Shown here piece by piece: positions 53,307 through 63,002 of a stretch of DNA of 64,000 bases. Under the pieces are notes generated by a model, which saw only the letters and a list, made by a program, of their open reading frames with translations, was not told the origin of the DNA and searched no databases. Both the position numbers and the translations under genes were made by a program. The stretch spans positions 355,236 through 419,235 of the forward strand of contig NZ_JABTTS010000001.1 in the NCBI RefSeq assembly GCF_018638295.1. The letters are read 5' to 3'. Position 1 is the stretch's first letter, and the number at the start of each line of letters is the position of its first letter. The DNA comes from Streptomyces sp. CHD11 (GTDB taxonomy: Bacteria; Actinomycetota; Actinomycetes; Streptomycetales; Streptomycetaceae).

Positions 53307-54287
53307 GTGACCCTGCCGCTGATCCCGCCCATGCTCGCCACGCCCGGCTCGCTGCCGCCCCCGGCGGCGGACGCCCACTGGGCCTACGAGACCAAGCAGG
53401 ACGGACAGCGGACGGTGGTCTGCCTCCCCGGGGACGGCACCGTCGTCCTGCGGGCCCGCTCCGGCCAGGAGATCACGGGCGCGTACCCGGAACTCCGTCC
53501 CCTGGCCGACGCCCTCGGCTCCAGGCCCGCGGTCCTGGACGGCGAGGTGCTCGCCCTGGACGCGTACGGCCGCCCGAGCTTCCAGCTGCTCCAGTCCCGC
53601 ATGGGCCTGGCGCACGCCCCCGGCAGGGCCGCCCGGCGGGCGGCGGCGGTTCCGGTCCGCCTGGTGCTGTTCGACGTGATGCACCTGGACGGGCGGTCAC
53701 TGATCCGACTGCCCTATGCGCGGCGCCGCGAGACGCTGCTGGACCTCGCGCTGGACGGGCCGGCCTGGTCCACCCCGTCCGCGATCGTGGGCCACGGACC
53801 GCAGGCACTTCGGGCGACCCTCGAGCACGGACTCGAGGGCCTGGTCTGCAAGCGGCTGGACTCGGTGTACGAACCGGGCGTGCGCTCCCGCGCCTGGATC
53901 AAGATCCGCAACATGCGCAGCGAGGACGTCCTGGTCGGCGGCTGGCTGCCCGGCAAGGGGCGGCTGAGCGGCCTGCCGGGCGCGGTCCTGGCCGGACAGC
54001 GGGCGGGAGGACGGCTGCGGTACGTCGGCGGCGTGGGGACCGGCTGGAACGAGGCCGAACGCGCCGAACTCGCCGCGCTGCTGCGGGCGGCGGCCACCGA
54101 CGTGTGTCCCTTCGACCCGGTTCCGGCCGTACCCGGCGCGCACTGGGTGGTGCCCCGGCTGGTCGGCGAGGTGCGCTACAGCACCCGTACCCGGGACGGC
54201 ATGCTGCGCCAGCCGTCCTGGCTGCGCCTGCGGCCGGACCTCGCGCCCGAGGAGGCGGCGGCCGACCTCCCGGACGACCCGGTCTGA
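53307..54287 (+). CDS. Stand-alone ATP-dependent DNA ligase (LigC-like)
   Basis: The 326-residue product has only the nucleotidyltransferase and OB domains. The adenylated Lys30 is in YETKQDGQR. Motif III is LVLFDVMHLDG, motif IV EGLVCKRLDSVYEPG and motif V RAWIKIR. The OB fold follows, with GGVGTGWNEAE. The polymerase and nuclease domains of LigD are absent, so it is a LigC/ligase-only type likely to act in repair with Ku-type or excision pathways. GTG 53307 is chosen for domain fit; its ribosome site is weak and GTG 53274 is an alternative. Confidence 0.9.
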   Translation: MTLPLIPPMLATPGSLPPPAADAHWAYETKQDGQRTVVCLPGDGTVVLRARSGQEITGAYPELRPLADALGSRPAVLDGEVLALDAYGRPSFQLLQSRMGLAHAPGRAARRAAAVPVRLVLFDVMHLDGRSLIRLPYARRRETLLDLALDGPAWSTPSAIVGHGPQALRATLEHGLEGLVCKRLDSVYEPGVRSRAWIKIRNMRSEDVLVGGWLPGKGRLSGLPGAVLAGQRAGGRLRYVGGVGTGWNEAERAELAALLRAAATDVCPFDPVPAVPGAHWVVPRLVGEVRYSTRTRDGMLRQPSWLRLRPDLAPEEAAADLPDDPV

Positions 54288-54432
54288 CCCGGAGCCGTCG
54301 CCCTCCGGATGCCGGGTCGGAATTCAACAGCGGTACACCTGCACCCTCTTGGCATGTATACGCCCAGCCGGGATGCTGAACTCCCCCACCACCGCAGCCG
54401 CCTGGCCGCGCCCCGGCCAAGAGGAGGACGCA

Positions 54433-55209
54433 GTGCCGTCGAGCACGTTCCGCACCCACCGCAGGAGATGGCTGACCGGTCTCGCCGGCGCCGCCGCACT
54501 CGTCATCGCCTTCCCCTCCACCGCCTTCGCCGCTCCCCCGCCCGCCCTGCCCGCCAGTGCCGGCAGCCTGGAGCAGACCTTCCAGCCCGCCTACGACTAC
54601 GACAGGGACGGCTGCTACCCCACGGCGGCGATCGGCCCGGACGGTGCCGTCAATCCCGGCCTCAAGCCGACCGGCGCGCTCAACGGCAACTGCCGCGACG
54701 CCTCCGACCTGGACAACACCAACGGCTACGCCCGCGCCACGTGCAACAACGGCTGGTGCGCCGTCGTCTACGCCCTGTACTTCGAGAAGGACCAGGCGCT
54801 GCCGGGCGTCGGCCTCGGAGGTCACCGCCACGACTGGGAGCACGTCGTGGTGTGGGTGCGGGACGGCGCCGCCCAGTACGTCGCCACGTCCAACCACGGC
54901 TCGTTCTCGGTCCACGCACGCTCGGCGGTGCGTTTCGACGGCACTCACCCCAAGATCGTTTACCACAAGGACGGTATCGGCACCCACTGCTTCCGCCTGG
55001 CGAGCGCGGGCGACGAACCGCCGGAGAACCACCGGGGCGGCTGGCAGTACCCGGCACTGGTCGGCTGGGACGGCTATCCGGCGGGACTGCGCGACAAGCT
55101 CGTCTCGCACGACTTCGGCAGCGCCCACTTCGGTCTCAAGGACGGCAGTTTCGCCTCCCATCTCGCGGCGGCCAAGCCGTCGGGCATCCCGTTCGATCCG
55201 AACGGGTGA
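54433..55209 (+). CDS. Secreted NPP1/necrosis-inducing-like (NLP) protein
   Basis: The 258-residue exported protein has a signal peptide (about 1-33, Arg-rich start, cleavage near AFA-AP) and an NPP1 domain with the hallmark [12 protein letters not shown] at about residues 131-142, whose His and Asp/Glu residues bind the divalent metal needed for membrane attachment in plant-active NLPs. Three Cys occur in GCYPTA, NCRD and TCNNGWC. The GTG at 54433 has AGAGGAGGAC upstream. In saprophytic Streptomyces these proteins may not be toxins; the role is open. Confidence 0.92.
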   Translation: MPSSTFRTHRRRWLTGLAGAAALVIAFPSTAFAAPPPALPASAGSLEQTFQPAYDYDRDGCYPTAAIGPDGAVNPGLKPTGALNGNCRDASDLDNTNGYARATCNNGWCAVVYALYFEKDQALPGVGLGGHRHDWEHVVVWVRDGAAQYVATSNHGSFSVHARSAVRFDGTHPKIVYHKDGIGTHCFRLASAGDEPPENHRGGWQYPALVGWDGYPAGLRDKLVSHDFGSAHFGLKDGSFASHLAAAKPSGIPFDPNG

Positions 55210-55291
55210 CCGTAGCAGGCGAGTTGACGCCGGGAGCGCCGAACGGCGTTCCCGGCACCGGAGGCGTGGCCTGAGGGTCTATCGTGACGCC

Positions 55292-56230
55292 ATGCCGATC
55301 CCCGCGACGATGATCCGCATCGTCTCCCGCGACTCGCCCATGGCACTCGCCCAGGTGGAGAGGGTGCGGGTCGAGTTGGCCTCCGCCCTGCCCGGTGTGC
55401 GCACCGAGGTCGTGCCGGTCAGGACGACCGGCGACAAGTGGCTGGGCGACCTGTCGAAGGTGAACGGCAAGGGCGCTTTCACCAAGGAGGTGGACGCCGC
55501 GCTGCTCGCGGGTGAGGCGGATGTCGCCGTGCACTGCGTCAAGGACGTGCCCGCCGACCGGCCGCTTCCGGCGGGCACGGTGTTCGCCGCGTTCCTGCGG
55601 CGTGACGACGTCCGGGACGCCCTGGTGCATCCCGGCAGACTCACCCTGGACGAGCTCGCGCCCGGAACCCGGGTCGGCACGTCCTCGGTGCGCCGGGTCG
55701 CCCAGCTCGCCGCCACCCATCCGCACCTGCGGTGCGTGCCGATGCGCGGCAACGCCAACCGGCGGCTGCGCAAGCTCGCGGACGGTGAGGCGGACGCCCT
55801 GCTGCTCGCACTCGCCGGCCTGGAACGCATCGGCCGCACCGACGTGATCAGCGAAGTGCTCTCCCCCGAGGCCATGATGCCGCCGATCGGCGCGGGCATC
55901 CTCGCCCTGCAGTGCCGCGAGGACGACACCGCACTCATCGAGGCGGTCAGCGCCCTCGGCCATCCGGGCACCCACCGCGAAGCCACCGCCGAACGCATGT
56001 TCCTGCATGTGCTCCAGGGGCATTGCAACAGCCCGGTCGCCGGGTACGCACGAGAGGACCGCGGGGGTGAACTGTCCCTGCGCGCCCGTGTCTTCACCCC
56101 GGACGGCAAGACGCGGCTAGACGCGCACGAGTGGGCGGGCCGGCTCGATCCGGCCACCCTGGGCACCTCGGTCGCCGTGGCCCTGCTGCGTCAGGGCGCC
56201 CGCGAGATCATCGACGGCATTCCGCACTGA
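55292..56230 (+). CDS. hemC: Hydroxymethylbilane synthase (porphobilinogen deaminase)
   Basis: The 312-residue cytosolic enzyme polymerises four porphobilinogens in tetrapyrrole synthesis. The dipyrromethane cofactor would attach to Cys245 in [13 protein letters not shown]. Other family blocks are [43 protein letters not shown] and [12 protein letters not shown]. The N-terminal TRGSxLALxQ motif appears altered as [10 protein letters not shown]. No hemA, hemB or hemD is adjacent. Streptomyces normally carry hemC in a hemACDB cluster, so this is probably a second copy. Confidence 0.92.
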   Translation: MPIPATMIRIVSRDSPMALAQVERVRVELASALPGVRTEVVPVRTTGDKWLGDLSKVNGKGAFTKEVDAALLAGEADVAVHCVKDVPADRPLPAGTVFAAFLRRDDVRDALVHPGRLTLDELAPGTRVGTSSVRRVAQLAATHPHLRCVPMRGNANRRLRKLADGEADALLLALAGLERIGRTDVISEVLSPEAMMPPIGAGILALQCREDDTALIEAVSALGHPGTHREATAERMFLHVLQGHCNSPVAGYAREDRGGELSLRARVFTPDGKTRLDAHEWAGRLDPATLGTSVAVALLRQGAREIIDGIPH

Positions 56231-56246
56231 CGTCCGTTCAGGACGT

Positions 56247-56768
56247 TCAGGAGGTGCCTTCCTCCGCCTGCTCCTGGAGGAAGACGCTCACCTGCTGGGC
56301 CAGGCTGTCCCGGCACGCGCCGGCGGGCCGGCCCGCGGGGGCCTCGTGCACCCCGACGCCCCCCGTCCACAGCCTGCGGGCGGCCCACTCCTCGTCGGCC
56401 CGCAGCTGCACCTGGACGTCGACCTGGCCCAGGGACGCCTCGGGGGCGGCCGCGTAGAGCACCGCGGTGACGCGGCGCAACGGGTGGACATCGAATCCCT
56501 CGATGAACTGCGAGTTGCGCCAGTCGATGAAGGCGCTTTCGCCGTCGTTACCGGTCCGGATGTCGATCTGGCCGTCCTCGAGATGAATGCAGTAAGGCCG
56601 GCTGCCACGATTCTCGACGGTCACGCGGACACTGAAGTACGTCAGCCCGTCGGCGGCGTCGTCCCGTCCGCGTGGCGGTTCGCCCGATTCCAGGCGGTGG
56701 ACGCGGACGCGCAGGCCGGCCTGCTCGCCGTACTCCTGCCAGTCTCCGACCACGTTCGGCTCGTACAC
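56247..56768 (-). CDS. Hypothetical protein, convergent with hemC
   Basis: I do not recognise this 173-residue protein. It seems to be mainly beta-structured: LTYFSVRVTVENRGSRPYCI, then HLEDGQIDIRT, HPLRRVTAVLYAAAPE and VDVQVQLRADEEW. This resembles immunoglobulin-like DUF4352-type domains without their signal peptide, so it is probably cytosolic. The GTG at 56768 has AAAGGTG upstream. It ends 17 bases from the hemC stop. Confidence 0.72.
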   Translation of the reverse strand: MYEPNVVGDWQEYGEQAGLRVRVHRLESGEPPRGRDDAADGLTYFSVRVTVENRGSRPYCIHLEDGQIDIRTGNDGESAFIDWRNSQFIEGFDVHPLRRVTAVLYAAAPEASLGQVDVQVQLRADEEWAARRLWTGGVGVHEAPAGRPAGACRDSLAQQVSVFLQEQAEEGTS

Positions 56769-56925
56769 AGTGCACCTTTCGACTTCTGTCCGCTGTTTCC
56801 TATCCGGGGCCTCAGCGCACTGTCAAATGAGCGGAATGCGCTGTGGTCAGGCGGTTCGCCCGGGCCGGTGAACGATCAAGCGCTGCGCTGGAGGAATCCC
56901 CGGGCGGCCCGACGGGGCACCCGGC

Positions 56926-56990
56926 CGCGGAGTGCCGCACATCACGTCCGCCGCCGTGATCACCGGCGGAGCGATCCGCGGCACTCCGCG
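56926..56990. repeat. Nested inverted repeats upstream of the sigma factor gene
   Basis: CGCGGAGTGCCGC (56926-56938) is exactly complementary to GCGGCACTCCGCG (56978-56990). Inside the 39-bp loop, ATCACG (56941-56946) pairs with CGTGAT (56955-56960), and CCGCCG/CGGCGG segments overlap them. No gene lies in 56769-57269, so this is either an RNA structure in the sigma factor leader or a composite operator. Confidence 0.7.
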
Positions 56991-57269
56991 ACGCCGGACG
57001 CGGGGCGGCTCCGGCGCAGCGGACCGCTCCGCCGGCCGGGATTTCACGCAATGAATTCCCGTGATTCCAGAACGTACCCTTTTCTTAATGCGGTGCGGGC
57101 GCATGACGAAAGCCGTTTTGAAAGGGCGGGGCACGGGGAATGGAATGTGCAGTGCTTCGGACAGGAGGCACGCCGAGGGAACCGGCCCGCCGGCCCCGGG
57201 CCTCCCCGGTGGCCTCGCCGCTTCCCACGAGGTCTGTCCATCCGGCACCCGCTCAGGGAGGTGCGCGTG

Positions 57270-58061
57270 ATGCGTACCGTCAGTCCCAGGAAGCCGCACT
57301 CCCACGACGACGCCCCCGACACGGCCGGGGACTTCGCCCGTCTGGCCGAACTGCCCGACGGGCCCGAACGCCGCATGCTGCGCGACCGGCTGGTCACCGC
57401 CTGGCTGCCCATGGCCGAACGGATCGCGGTCCGATTCCGGGGCCGCGGTGAGTCGCTGGAGGATCTGTACCAGGTGGCGGCCCTCGGCCTGGTGAAGGCC
57501 GTCGACCATTACGACCCGGCCCGCGGCAACGCGTTCGAGGCGTACGCCGTGCCGACCGTCACCGGTGAGATCAAGCGCCACTTCCGCGACCACATGTGGA
57601 CCCTGCACGTACCGCGCCGGGTCCAGGACCTGCGCAACCGTGTGCGGCACGCGGCGAAGGAACTGGCCCAGACGACCCCGGGCCGGGCTCCCACGCTCGC
57701 CGAGATCGCCGCGTACGCACAGCTGACCGAGGACGAGGTGCGCACCGGGACGGAGGCGCTGGAGTGCTTCTCCGCGCTGTCCCTGGAGGCCGAGATGCCG
57801 GGCACCGACGGATACGCCCTCGGGGACGCGCTCGGCGGCCCGGACCCGGCCTACGACACCGTCGTCGACCGGGTGGCGGTGCGGCCCTGTCTGGAGGCGC
57901 TTCCGGAACGCGAGCGGCTCATCCTCTATCTGCGCTTCTTCAAGGGGATGACGCAGAGCGGGATCGCCGAGCAGCTCGGCATCTCGCAGATGCATGTCTC
58001 CCGTCTCCTCAGCGGCTGCTTCGCCCGGCTCCGCGACGAACTGCGGTCCGAGACACCCTGA
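57270..58061 (+). CDS. SigB/SigF-family RNA polymerase sigma factor
   Basis: The 263-residue sigma-70 group 3 factor has region 2 (MAERIAVRFRGRGESLEDLYQVAALGLVKAVDHY, recognisable by EDLYQVAALGL), region 3 (TLAEIAAYAQLTEDEV) and region 4 (LPERERLILYLRFFKGMTQSGIAEQLGISQMHVSRLL, with HTH QSGIAEQLGISQMHVSRLL). This matches the stress/sporulation SigB, SigF and SigG types of Streptomyces, which are held by RsbW-type anti-sigma factors. ATG 57270 has AGGGAGG upstream; GTG codons just before it are alternatives. The 500-bp leader contains nested repeats and a weak SigB-like element (GTTT near 57115, GGGAAT near 57136). Confidence 0.92.
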   Translation: MRTVSPRKPHSHDDAPDTAGDFARLAELPDGPERRMLRDRLVTAWLPMAERIAVRFRGRGESLEDLYQVAALGLVKAVDHYDPARGNAFEAYAVPTVTGEIKRHFRDHMWTLHVPRRVQDLRNRVRHAAKELAQTTPGRAPTLAEIAAYAQLTEDEVRTGTEALECFSALSLEAEMPGTDGYALGDALGGPDPAYDTVVDRVAVRPCLEALPERERLILYLRFFKGMTQSGIAEQLGISQMHVSRLLSGCFARLRDELRSETP

Positions 58062-58122
58062 GAGGGCCGGAGGGACCGGCAGCGGCGCCGCCCCGCCCGC
58101 CGCCCCGCCCGCCGGCCCTCTC
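58060..58122 (+). terminator. Long-loop hairpin after the sigma factor gene
   Basis: GAGAGGGCCGG (58060-58070), overlapping the stop codon, pairs perfectly with CCGGCCCTCTC (58112-58122). The GC-rich loop may fold further. Confidence 0.6.
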
Positions 58123-58249
58123 GCCGCGCCCGGCGATCAGCGCTCCAGCCGTTCCGGCGGCCGGCACCCCGCCGGACCCGGCGGTCAGCACGCCCGGCGA
58201 CTGCACTCCGGCCGTGCCCGGCGGTCAGCGCCCCGGCGGCCTCCAGGGG

Positions 58250-58600
58250 TCAGCGCTCCGGCGGGGTGTCCGGGAGGCGGGTGGGGCCGAGGCGGGTGGG
58301 GCCGAGGCGGGTGGGGCCGAGGCGGTCCAGGACCTCCCCCAGGACCGTGCGCACCTCCGCCGGCAGCAGACCGGTGCGCCCCCAGACCAGGATCATGTCG
58401 GCCACGCTGCGGAGTTTGATGTTCGTGCGCTGGGAGACCTCCCTGAGCACCGTCCAGCCCTGGTCGGGCGAGACCCTGCCCAGTGCGACGATCATGCCGA
58501 TCGCCTGGTCCACCACCGCGTGCGAGACGACCGCGTCCTTCAGCTGCTGCACTTCCTCCTCCAGCTGCAGAATCCGGTCCGCGCCCCCGTCCGTGGTCAT
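58250..58600 (-). CDS. ANTAR-domain RNA-binding antiterminator-like protein
   Basis: The 116-residue product is a short coiled-coil segment (ILQLEEEVQQLKDAV) followed by an ANTAR domain (AVVDQAIGMIVALGRVSPDQGWTVLREVSQ...), with AIGMIV and a region around LRSVADMIL. No GAF or receiver domain is attached. The C-terminus contains three copies of LGPTR encoded by a 15-bp tandem repeat. ATG 58600 is preceded by GGAGG; an upstream ATG at 58645 has none. ANTAR proteins bind paired RNA hexaloop hairpins to prevent termination. Confidence 0.9.
   Translation of the reverse strand: MTTDGGADRILQLEEEVQQLKDAVVSHAVVDQAIGMIVALGRVSPDQGWTVLREVSQRTNIKLRSVADMILVWGRTGLLPAEVRTVLGEVLDRLGPTRLGPTRLGPTRLPDTPPER
58276..58320. 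repeat. Three perfect 15-bp tandem repeats inside the ANTAR gene
   Basis: The unit GGCGGGTGGGGCCGA occurs three times in a row, followed by a partial unit. In frame it encodes LGPTR repeats at the protein C-terminus, so copy-number changes would alter length without a frameshift. Confidence 0.95.
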
Positions 58601-58851
58601 GGTCACCTCCGGGTCCGGTGTGCCGCTCTCGTGGTGCGTTCGCATAGTGCTTGAGTGCCTTCACCCAGTGTCCGATCCATCCATCGTCGCTACTGGTGCC
58701 GCCCTGTGCCACCGGGGTGGTCCGGGGGCGTACGGGGGTCACCGTTTCGGGGCTGCCGCCGGGGTACCCGGCAGGCGCCCGGGCCGGTGTCCGGCTGACA
58801 CTGGTGCCATCCGGGTGGCTGCCAGGCCGACGAGATCAGGACATCACTGCC

Positions 58852-59652
58852 ATGAACCACGACATGCCCTCCTCCGCCGCGACGGAGATCTTCTCGACGC
58901 ATTCCGTCTACGGAGCGCCCTGCTGGGTGAGCCTGACCAGCCGCGACGTGCGGACGACCGAGGAGTTCTACAGTGCCGTGCTGGGCTGGCAGTGGCGTGC
59001 CATGCGCCTCGGCGACCGGTTCCGGGTCGCTCTGGCCGACGGCGAGCCGGTGGCCGGGATCGCAGCCGTGGCCGGCATGTGGCAGATGGCGGTGGCGTGG
59101 ACACCGTACTTCGCGGTGCGCAGCGCCGACGAGGCCGCGGCCCGGGTGCAGGAGCGCGGCGGTACGGCCGCGGTCGGCCCCCTCTCCCTGCCGCCCGGGC
59201 GTGCGGCTCTGCTGGCCGACCGGGACGGGGCGGCGTTCGGGGTGTGGGAGGGCGAGCTGTTCAGCGACTGGCGCGCCTGGCACCGGGCCCAGCCCGCGTT
59301 CATCCGGCTGCACACCCGGGACGCCTTCGACGCCGCGATCTTCTACGGCGAGGTCTTCGACTGGGGGTCCTCAGGACCCGGCTACTGCGAGGTCCACTAC
59401 GAGGGCGAGGAAGTGGTGCTGCGCACCGGTGGGGACGTGGTGGCACGCATCGAGTCGGGGGCGCTGGGCTCGGCCCCCGATCCGGCGATCCGGCCGCACT
59501 GGCAGGTGCATTTCGCGGTGAAGGACGTGGCGGCCTGCGCCCGCGCCGCCGAACGGCACGGCGGGAGCGTGCTCTCCGAGGGCCCCGGGGAGGCCGTGCT
59601 CCGCGACAACGAGGGTGCCCAGTTCACGGTGACCTCGCGTCGGGGGCGCTGA
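58852..59652 (+). CDS. Two-domain VOC (glyoxalase/bleomycin resistance-like) protein
   Basis: The 266-residue cytosolic protein is a tandem pair of VOC beta-alpha-beta-beta-beta modules. The first begins PCWVSLTSRDVRTTEEFYSAVLGWQW, with LADRDGAAFGVWE at its end; the second begins AFIRLHTRDAFDAAIFYGEVF and ends VLRDNEGAQFTVT. Members bind antibiotics or act as small-molecule enzymes; here the metal-ligand pattern is incomplete (no clear His at the first-strand position). The ribosome site AGGA is about 12 bases upstream of ATG 58852. Confidence 0.88.
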   Translation: MNHDMPSSAATEIFSTHSVYGAPCWVSLTSRDVRTTEEFYSAVLGWQWRAMRLGDRFRVALADGEPVAGIAAVAGMWQMAVAWTPYFAVRSADEAAARVQERGGTAAVGPLSLPPGRAALLADRDGAAFGVWEGELFSDWRAWHRAQPAFIRLHTRDAFDAAIFYGEVFDWGSSGPGYCEVHYEGEEVVLRTGGDVVARIESGALGSAPDPAIRPHWQVHFAVKDVAACARAAERHGGSVLSEGPGEAVLRDNEGAQFTVTSRRGR

Positions 59653-59671
59653 CCTCCCCGGGGCCCGCCCG

Positions 59672-61816
59672 TCACTCCGCCGTGCGGGACGGGCGGGACA
59701 GCAGCACCAGGCTCCGGGCGTCGACGGTGAGGGTGGTACCGGCCTTGCGTTCCGCCTCGTCGGGGGTGCCGTCCGGGTCGGCGGTGTCGATGAGGGCCGT
59801 CCAGCGTTCGCCGTAGGAGGCGTCGGGCAGCCGGAAGCGGACCGGCTCCCAGTGGCTGTTGAGGAGCAACAGGAACGAGTCGTCGACCAGGCGCCCGCCG
59901 CGGGGTCCCGGTTCGGCGATGGCGTCGCCGTTGAGGAAGACGCCGACCGAGTGCGCGTCGGAGCGCCGCCAGTCGTCGTCGGTCATCTCGTGCGCGTTGG
60001 GCAGCAGCCACACCAGGTCGGGCAGCGGCTGGTTCGCGAGCCTCACCGTCTCGCCCCGGAAGAAGCGGCGGCGGCGCAGCACCGGATGGGTGACGCGCAG
60101 GGAGATCAGCCCGCGGGTGAAGTCCAGCAGGGAGCTCTGCTCGTCGTCCAGCCGCCAGTCGATCCAGCTGATCTCGTTGTCCTGGCAGTACGCGTTGTTG
60201 TTGCCGCCCTGGGTGCGTCCGAGTTCGTCACCGTGGGAGAGCATCGGGATGCCCTGGGAGAGCAGCAGCGTGGCGAGGAAGTTGCGCTGCTGGCGGGCGC
60301 GCAGTTCGAGTACGGCCGGGTCCCGGGTGGCGCCCTCGGCACCGCAGTTCCAGGACCGGTTGCCGCTTTCGCCGTCCCGGTTGCCCTCGCCGTTGGCCTC
60401 GTTGTGCTTGTCGTTGTACGAGACGAGGTCACGCAGGGTGAAACCGTCGTGCGCGGTGACGAAGTTGACGCTGGCGCGGGGCCGGCGCCGGTTGTGCGCG
60501 TAGAGGTCGGAGGAGCCGGTCAGCCGGGAGGCGAACTCGCCGAGTGTGTGCTCCTCACCGCGCCAGAAGTCCCGTACGGCGTCCCGGTACTTGCCGTTCC
60601 ACTCCGACCACAGCGGCGGGAAGTTGCCCACCTGGTACCCGCCCTCGCCGAGGTCCCAGGGTTCGGCGATCAGCTTGACGCGGCTGATCACCGGGTCCTG
60701 CTGGATCAGGTCGAAGAACGCCGAGAGCCGGTCCACTTCGTGGAACTGCCGGGCCAGGGTGGCCGCGAGGTCGAAGCGGAAGCCGTCGACGTGCATCTCG
60801 GTGACCCAGTATCTGAGCGAGTCCATGATCAGCTGGAGTACGTAGGGGTGGCGCATCAGCAGGCTGTTGCCGGTGCCGGTGGTGTCGTAGTAGTGGCGCC
60901 AGTCCCCGTCGACCAGGCGGTAGTAGGAGGAGTTGTCGATGCCCCGGAAGGAGAGCGTGGGGCCCTTCTCGTTGCCCTCGGCGGTGTGGTTGTAGACCAC
61001 GTCCAGGATCACCTCGAGCCCGGCCGCGTGCAGGGTCCTCACCATGTTCTTGAACTCGGTGACCTGCTGTCCGCGGGTGCCGTGGGCGGCGTAGGCGTTG
61101 TGCGGGGCGAAGAAGCCGATGGTGTTGTAGCCCCAGTAGTTGGTCAGGTCACGGCCCTGCAGCACACCGTCCTGGACGAACTGGTGCACCGGCATCAGTT
61201 CGATGGCGGTGACGCCCAGCGAGGTCAGGTGCCCGACCACGGAAGGGTGCGCCAGTCCGGCGTAGGTGCCCCGGAGTTCGTCGGGGACGTCCGGGTGGGT
61301 ACGGGTCAGGCCCTTGACGTGGGCCTCGTAGATCACGGTGTCGGAGTAGGGGCGGCAGGGCGGGGCGTCGTCGCCCCAGTCGAAGGCGCGGTCGGTCACC
61401 ACGCCGAGCATGGTGTGGCCGGCGCTGTCGGCCGCGTCGGGTCCGTGCGGGTCGCGTTCGTACAGCGAGGGATGGTTGTCGATCTGTCCGTCCACCGCTG
61501 TGGCGTAGGGGTCGAGGAGGAGTTTCGCCGGGTTGCAGCGGTCCCCGGAGGCGGGGTCCCACGGCCCGTGGACGCGGTAGCCGTAGCGCTGTCCGGGGCC
61601 GATGCCGGGGAGGTAGCCGTGCCAGACGAATCCGTCGGCCTCGGTGAGCCGTACGGTGCGGTGGCGCCCGTCGTCGTCGGCCAGGACCAGTTCGACGGCT
61701 TCGGCGACCTCGCTGAACAGCGCGAAGTTGGTGCCCTCGCCGTCGTAGGCCGCACCCAGCGGGTAGGGGCGCCCGCTCCACGCGGGCCCCCCTTTCCGGG
61801 TCTGTCGCCGGGTCAT
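59672..61816 (-). CDS. glgX: Glycogen debranching enzyme GlgX (GH13)
   Basis: This cytosolic enzyme (714 residues) removes alpha-1,6 branches from glycogen or limit dextrin. An N-terminal CBM48-like domain ([21 protein letters not shown]) is followed by the GH13 barrel: [21 protein letters not shown] with the nucleophile Asp, LIAEPWD with the acid Glu, and [10 protein letters not shown] with the third Asp. Family blocks such as [14 protein letters not shown] and [23 protein letters not shown] fit GlgX. The ATG at 61816 has GGAGGAGG and overlaps the upstream gene by 4 bases. Together with glgE nearby it indicates alpha-glucan turnover. Confidence 0.96.
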   Translation of the reverse strand: MTRRQTRKGGPAWSGRPYPLGAAYDGEGTNFALFSEVAEAVELVLADDDGRHRTVRLTEADGFVWHGYLPGIGPGQRYGYRVHGPWDPASGDRCNPAKLLLDPYATAVDGQIDNHPSLYERDPHGPDAADSAGHTMLGVVTDRAFDWGDDAPPCRPYSDTVIYEAHVKGLTRTHPDVPDELRGTYAGLAHPSVVGHLTSLGVTAIELMPVHQFVQDGVLQGRDLTNYWGYNTIGFFAPHNAYAAHGTRGQQVTEFKNMVRTLHAAGLEVILDVVYNHTAEGNEKGPTLSFRGIDNSSYYRLVDGDWRHYYDTTGTGNSLLMRHPYVLQLIMDSLRYWVTEMHVDGFRFDLAATLARQFHEVDRLSAFFDLIQQDPVISRVKLIAEPWDLGEGGYQVGNFPPLWSEWNGKYRDAVRDFWRGEEHTLGEFASRLTGSSDLYAHNRRRPRASVNFVTAHDGFTLRDLVSYNDKHNEANGEGNRDGESGNRSWNCGAEGATRDPAVLELRARQQRNFLATLLLSQGIPMLSHGDELGRTQGGNNNAYCQDNEISWIDWRLDDEQSSLLDFTRGLISLRVTHPVLRRRRFFRGETVRLANQPLPDLVWLLPNAHEMTDDDWRRSDAHSVGVFLNGDAIAEPGPRGGRLVDDSFLLLLNSHWEPVRFRLPDASYGERWTALIDTADPDGTPDEAERKAGTTLTVDARSLVLLSRPSRTAE

Positions 61817-62325
61817 CGGACCTCCTCCAGGAGGCCGCCCGGTGTTCGTACCCGGCCGGTGAGCGTGGCGACGCTCAGCTCGCGGGGCAGGTCCAGGCCC
61901 TCGCTCTCGCGGGGGTCGGGGCCCTTGGGCACGAGGGGGACGCGTGCGCCGGCACGGGCGCGCTGCGAGAACCAGATGACCTTGCTGCCGGTCTCGGTGG
62001 CGCAGCAGCCCCAGCCGTCGCTGCTCGCCGCGATGTGCTCGAGACAGCCGCGCAGCTCCTGGTCGGGACGCAGCGCGCGATTGTGGTCCCCGACGGCCGT
62101 GATGAGGTGCTGGCCGTTCCACCACATCTCGATCGACGTGTTCTTGTCGGCGGCGTGCTCGGCGATGGCGCGCAGCAGCATCTCGGCGCCGCCGCAGACG
62201 GTCTCCATCAGGTTCTCCAGGTCCCAGAACCGGAGGTGAGCGGCCAGTATGCGGCTGACCTGTCCTACTTTTTCCGGGCTGACTTCCACGTCGAGGTGGT
62301 AGTAGCAGGGCACTGCGGTCTTCAT
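61813..62325 (-). CDS. Small ATP-binding (GHKL-like) protein coupled to glgX
   Basis: The 170-residue protein has a degenerate GHKL ATPase-like fold ([20 protein letters not shown] at the N-box position, then [24 protein letters not shown], and [17 protein letters not shown]). Similar short proteins accompany Streptomyces GlgE-type glycogen loci; their role is undefined. GAGGAGCC precedes ATG 62325. It is translationally coupled to glgX (ATGA overlap), suggesting regulation of alpha-glucan debranching (inference). Confidence 0.8.
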   Translation of the reverse strand: MKTAVPCYYHLDVEVSPEKVGQVSRILAAHLRFWDLENLMETVCGGAEMLLRAIAEHAADKNTSIEMWWNGQHLITAVGDHNRALRPDQELRGCLEHIAASSDGWGCCATETGSKVIWFSQRARAGARVPLVPKGPDPRESEGLDLPRELSVATLTGRVRTPGGLLEEVR

Positions 62326-62676
62326 CGTCGTCGGCTCCTCACCGCGAAGCTCTCGCTCCTTCTCGCCCCCGCGGGGCGAGCCCCCGGACACGGAACGTGA
62401 GCGGGTGTCGCTTCTGAGTCACCTTCAGAGTGAGGGGGTTGGTCCATTCGTGCAACACGAGCGCACGGCTGAGGCGCGAGGGGCGACAAGTGGGAACGCG
62501 AGGGGCGCGAGGCGGCCTCCGGGGTGATTGAAAACCCAACAAGACGGCGGGTCACCGTCCGTGCACCATGTGTGAAGACCTCGATCGCCGTTACGGGGCC
62601 GTGCATCTGTGCGTACGGTCCCGCCCGACCGTCGGGACAACGCGCCCCCATCGAGCCCCGGAAAGGTGAACGGCGC
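62326..62676. other. Divergent promoter region, 351 bp
   Basis: No gene is visible. It is AT-richer around 62523-62545 (GTGATTGAAAACCCAACAAG), a probable promoter for the DUF5133 gene or the leftward operon. A short dyad TCTGA-N7-TCAGA lies near 62413-62430. Confidence 0.5.
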
Positions 62677-62979
62677 ATGCTGCTACCCGCCAGAACCGAA
62701 GTCGCCCGGCAGTTGCGCCGCTACCGGGCCTGGGAACGCGTGATGCTGGCGGCCCCCACCGACCACACGGTGCGGGCCACCTTCGAGGACTCCGGCTACA
62801 CGCTCTGTGTGCTGATGGGCAAGCGCTGCGCGCGGGAGGCGGCGGACGCCGCCGAACGGTATCTGCGCACCACCGTCATCACCTATCTGCAGGAACAGAA
62901 CGACCGGCCCCGCCCGGCCGCCACGGCCCGCCGGGGCCCGCCGGCCGTCGGGCGGCGCTCCCCGGCGGGAAGGCAGTGA
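62677..62979 (+). CDS. DUF5133 family small protein
   Basis: The 100-residue soluble protein begins MLLPARTEVARQLRRYRAWE and contains TFEDSGYTLCVLMGKRCARE, which I recognise as the DUF5133 pattern widespread in Streptomyces. The C-terminal 30 residues are basic and Pro/Arg/Gly-rich. The function is unknown. GGAAAGG lies upstream of ATG 62677. A 24-bp palindrome separates it from glgE. Confidence 0.85.
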   Translation: MLLPARTEVARQLRRYRAWERVMLAAPTDHTVRATFEDSGYTLCVLMGKRCAREAADAAERYLRTTVITYLQEQNDRPRPAATARRGPPAVGRRSPAGRQ

Positions 62980-63002
62980 CCTTCCCGCCGCTGTTTGGTC
63001 CC

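Noticed and set aside
59852..62239. 795-codon plus-strand open frame opposite glgX
   Set aside because: Shadow; composed of Val/Gly/Ala/Asp repeats, whereas the minus strand encodes a complete GlgX.
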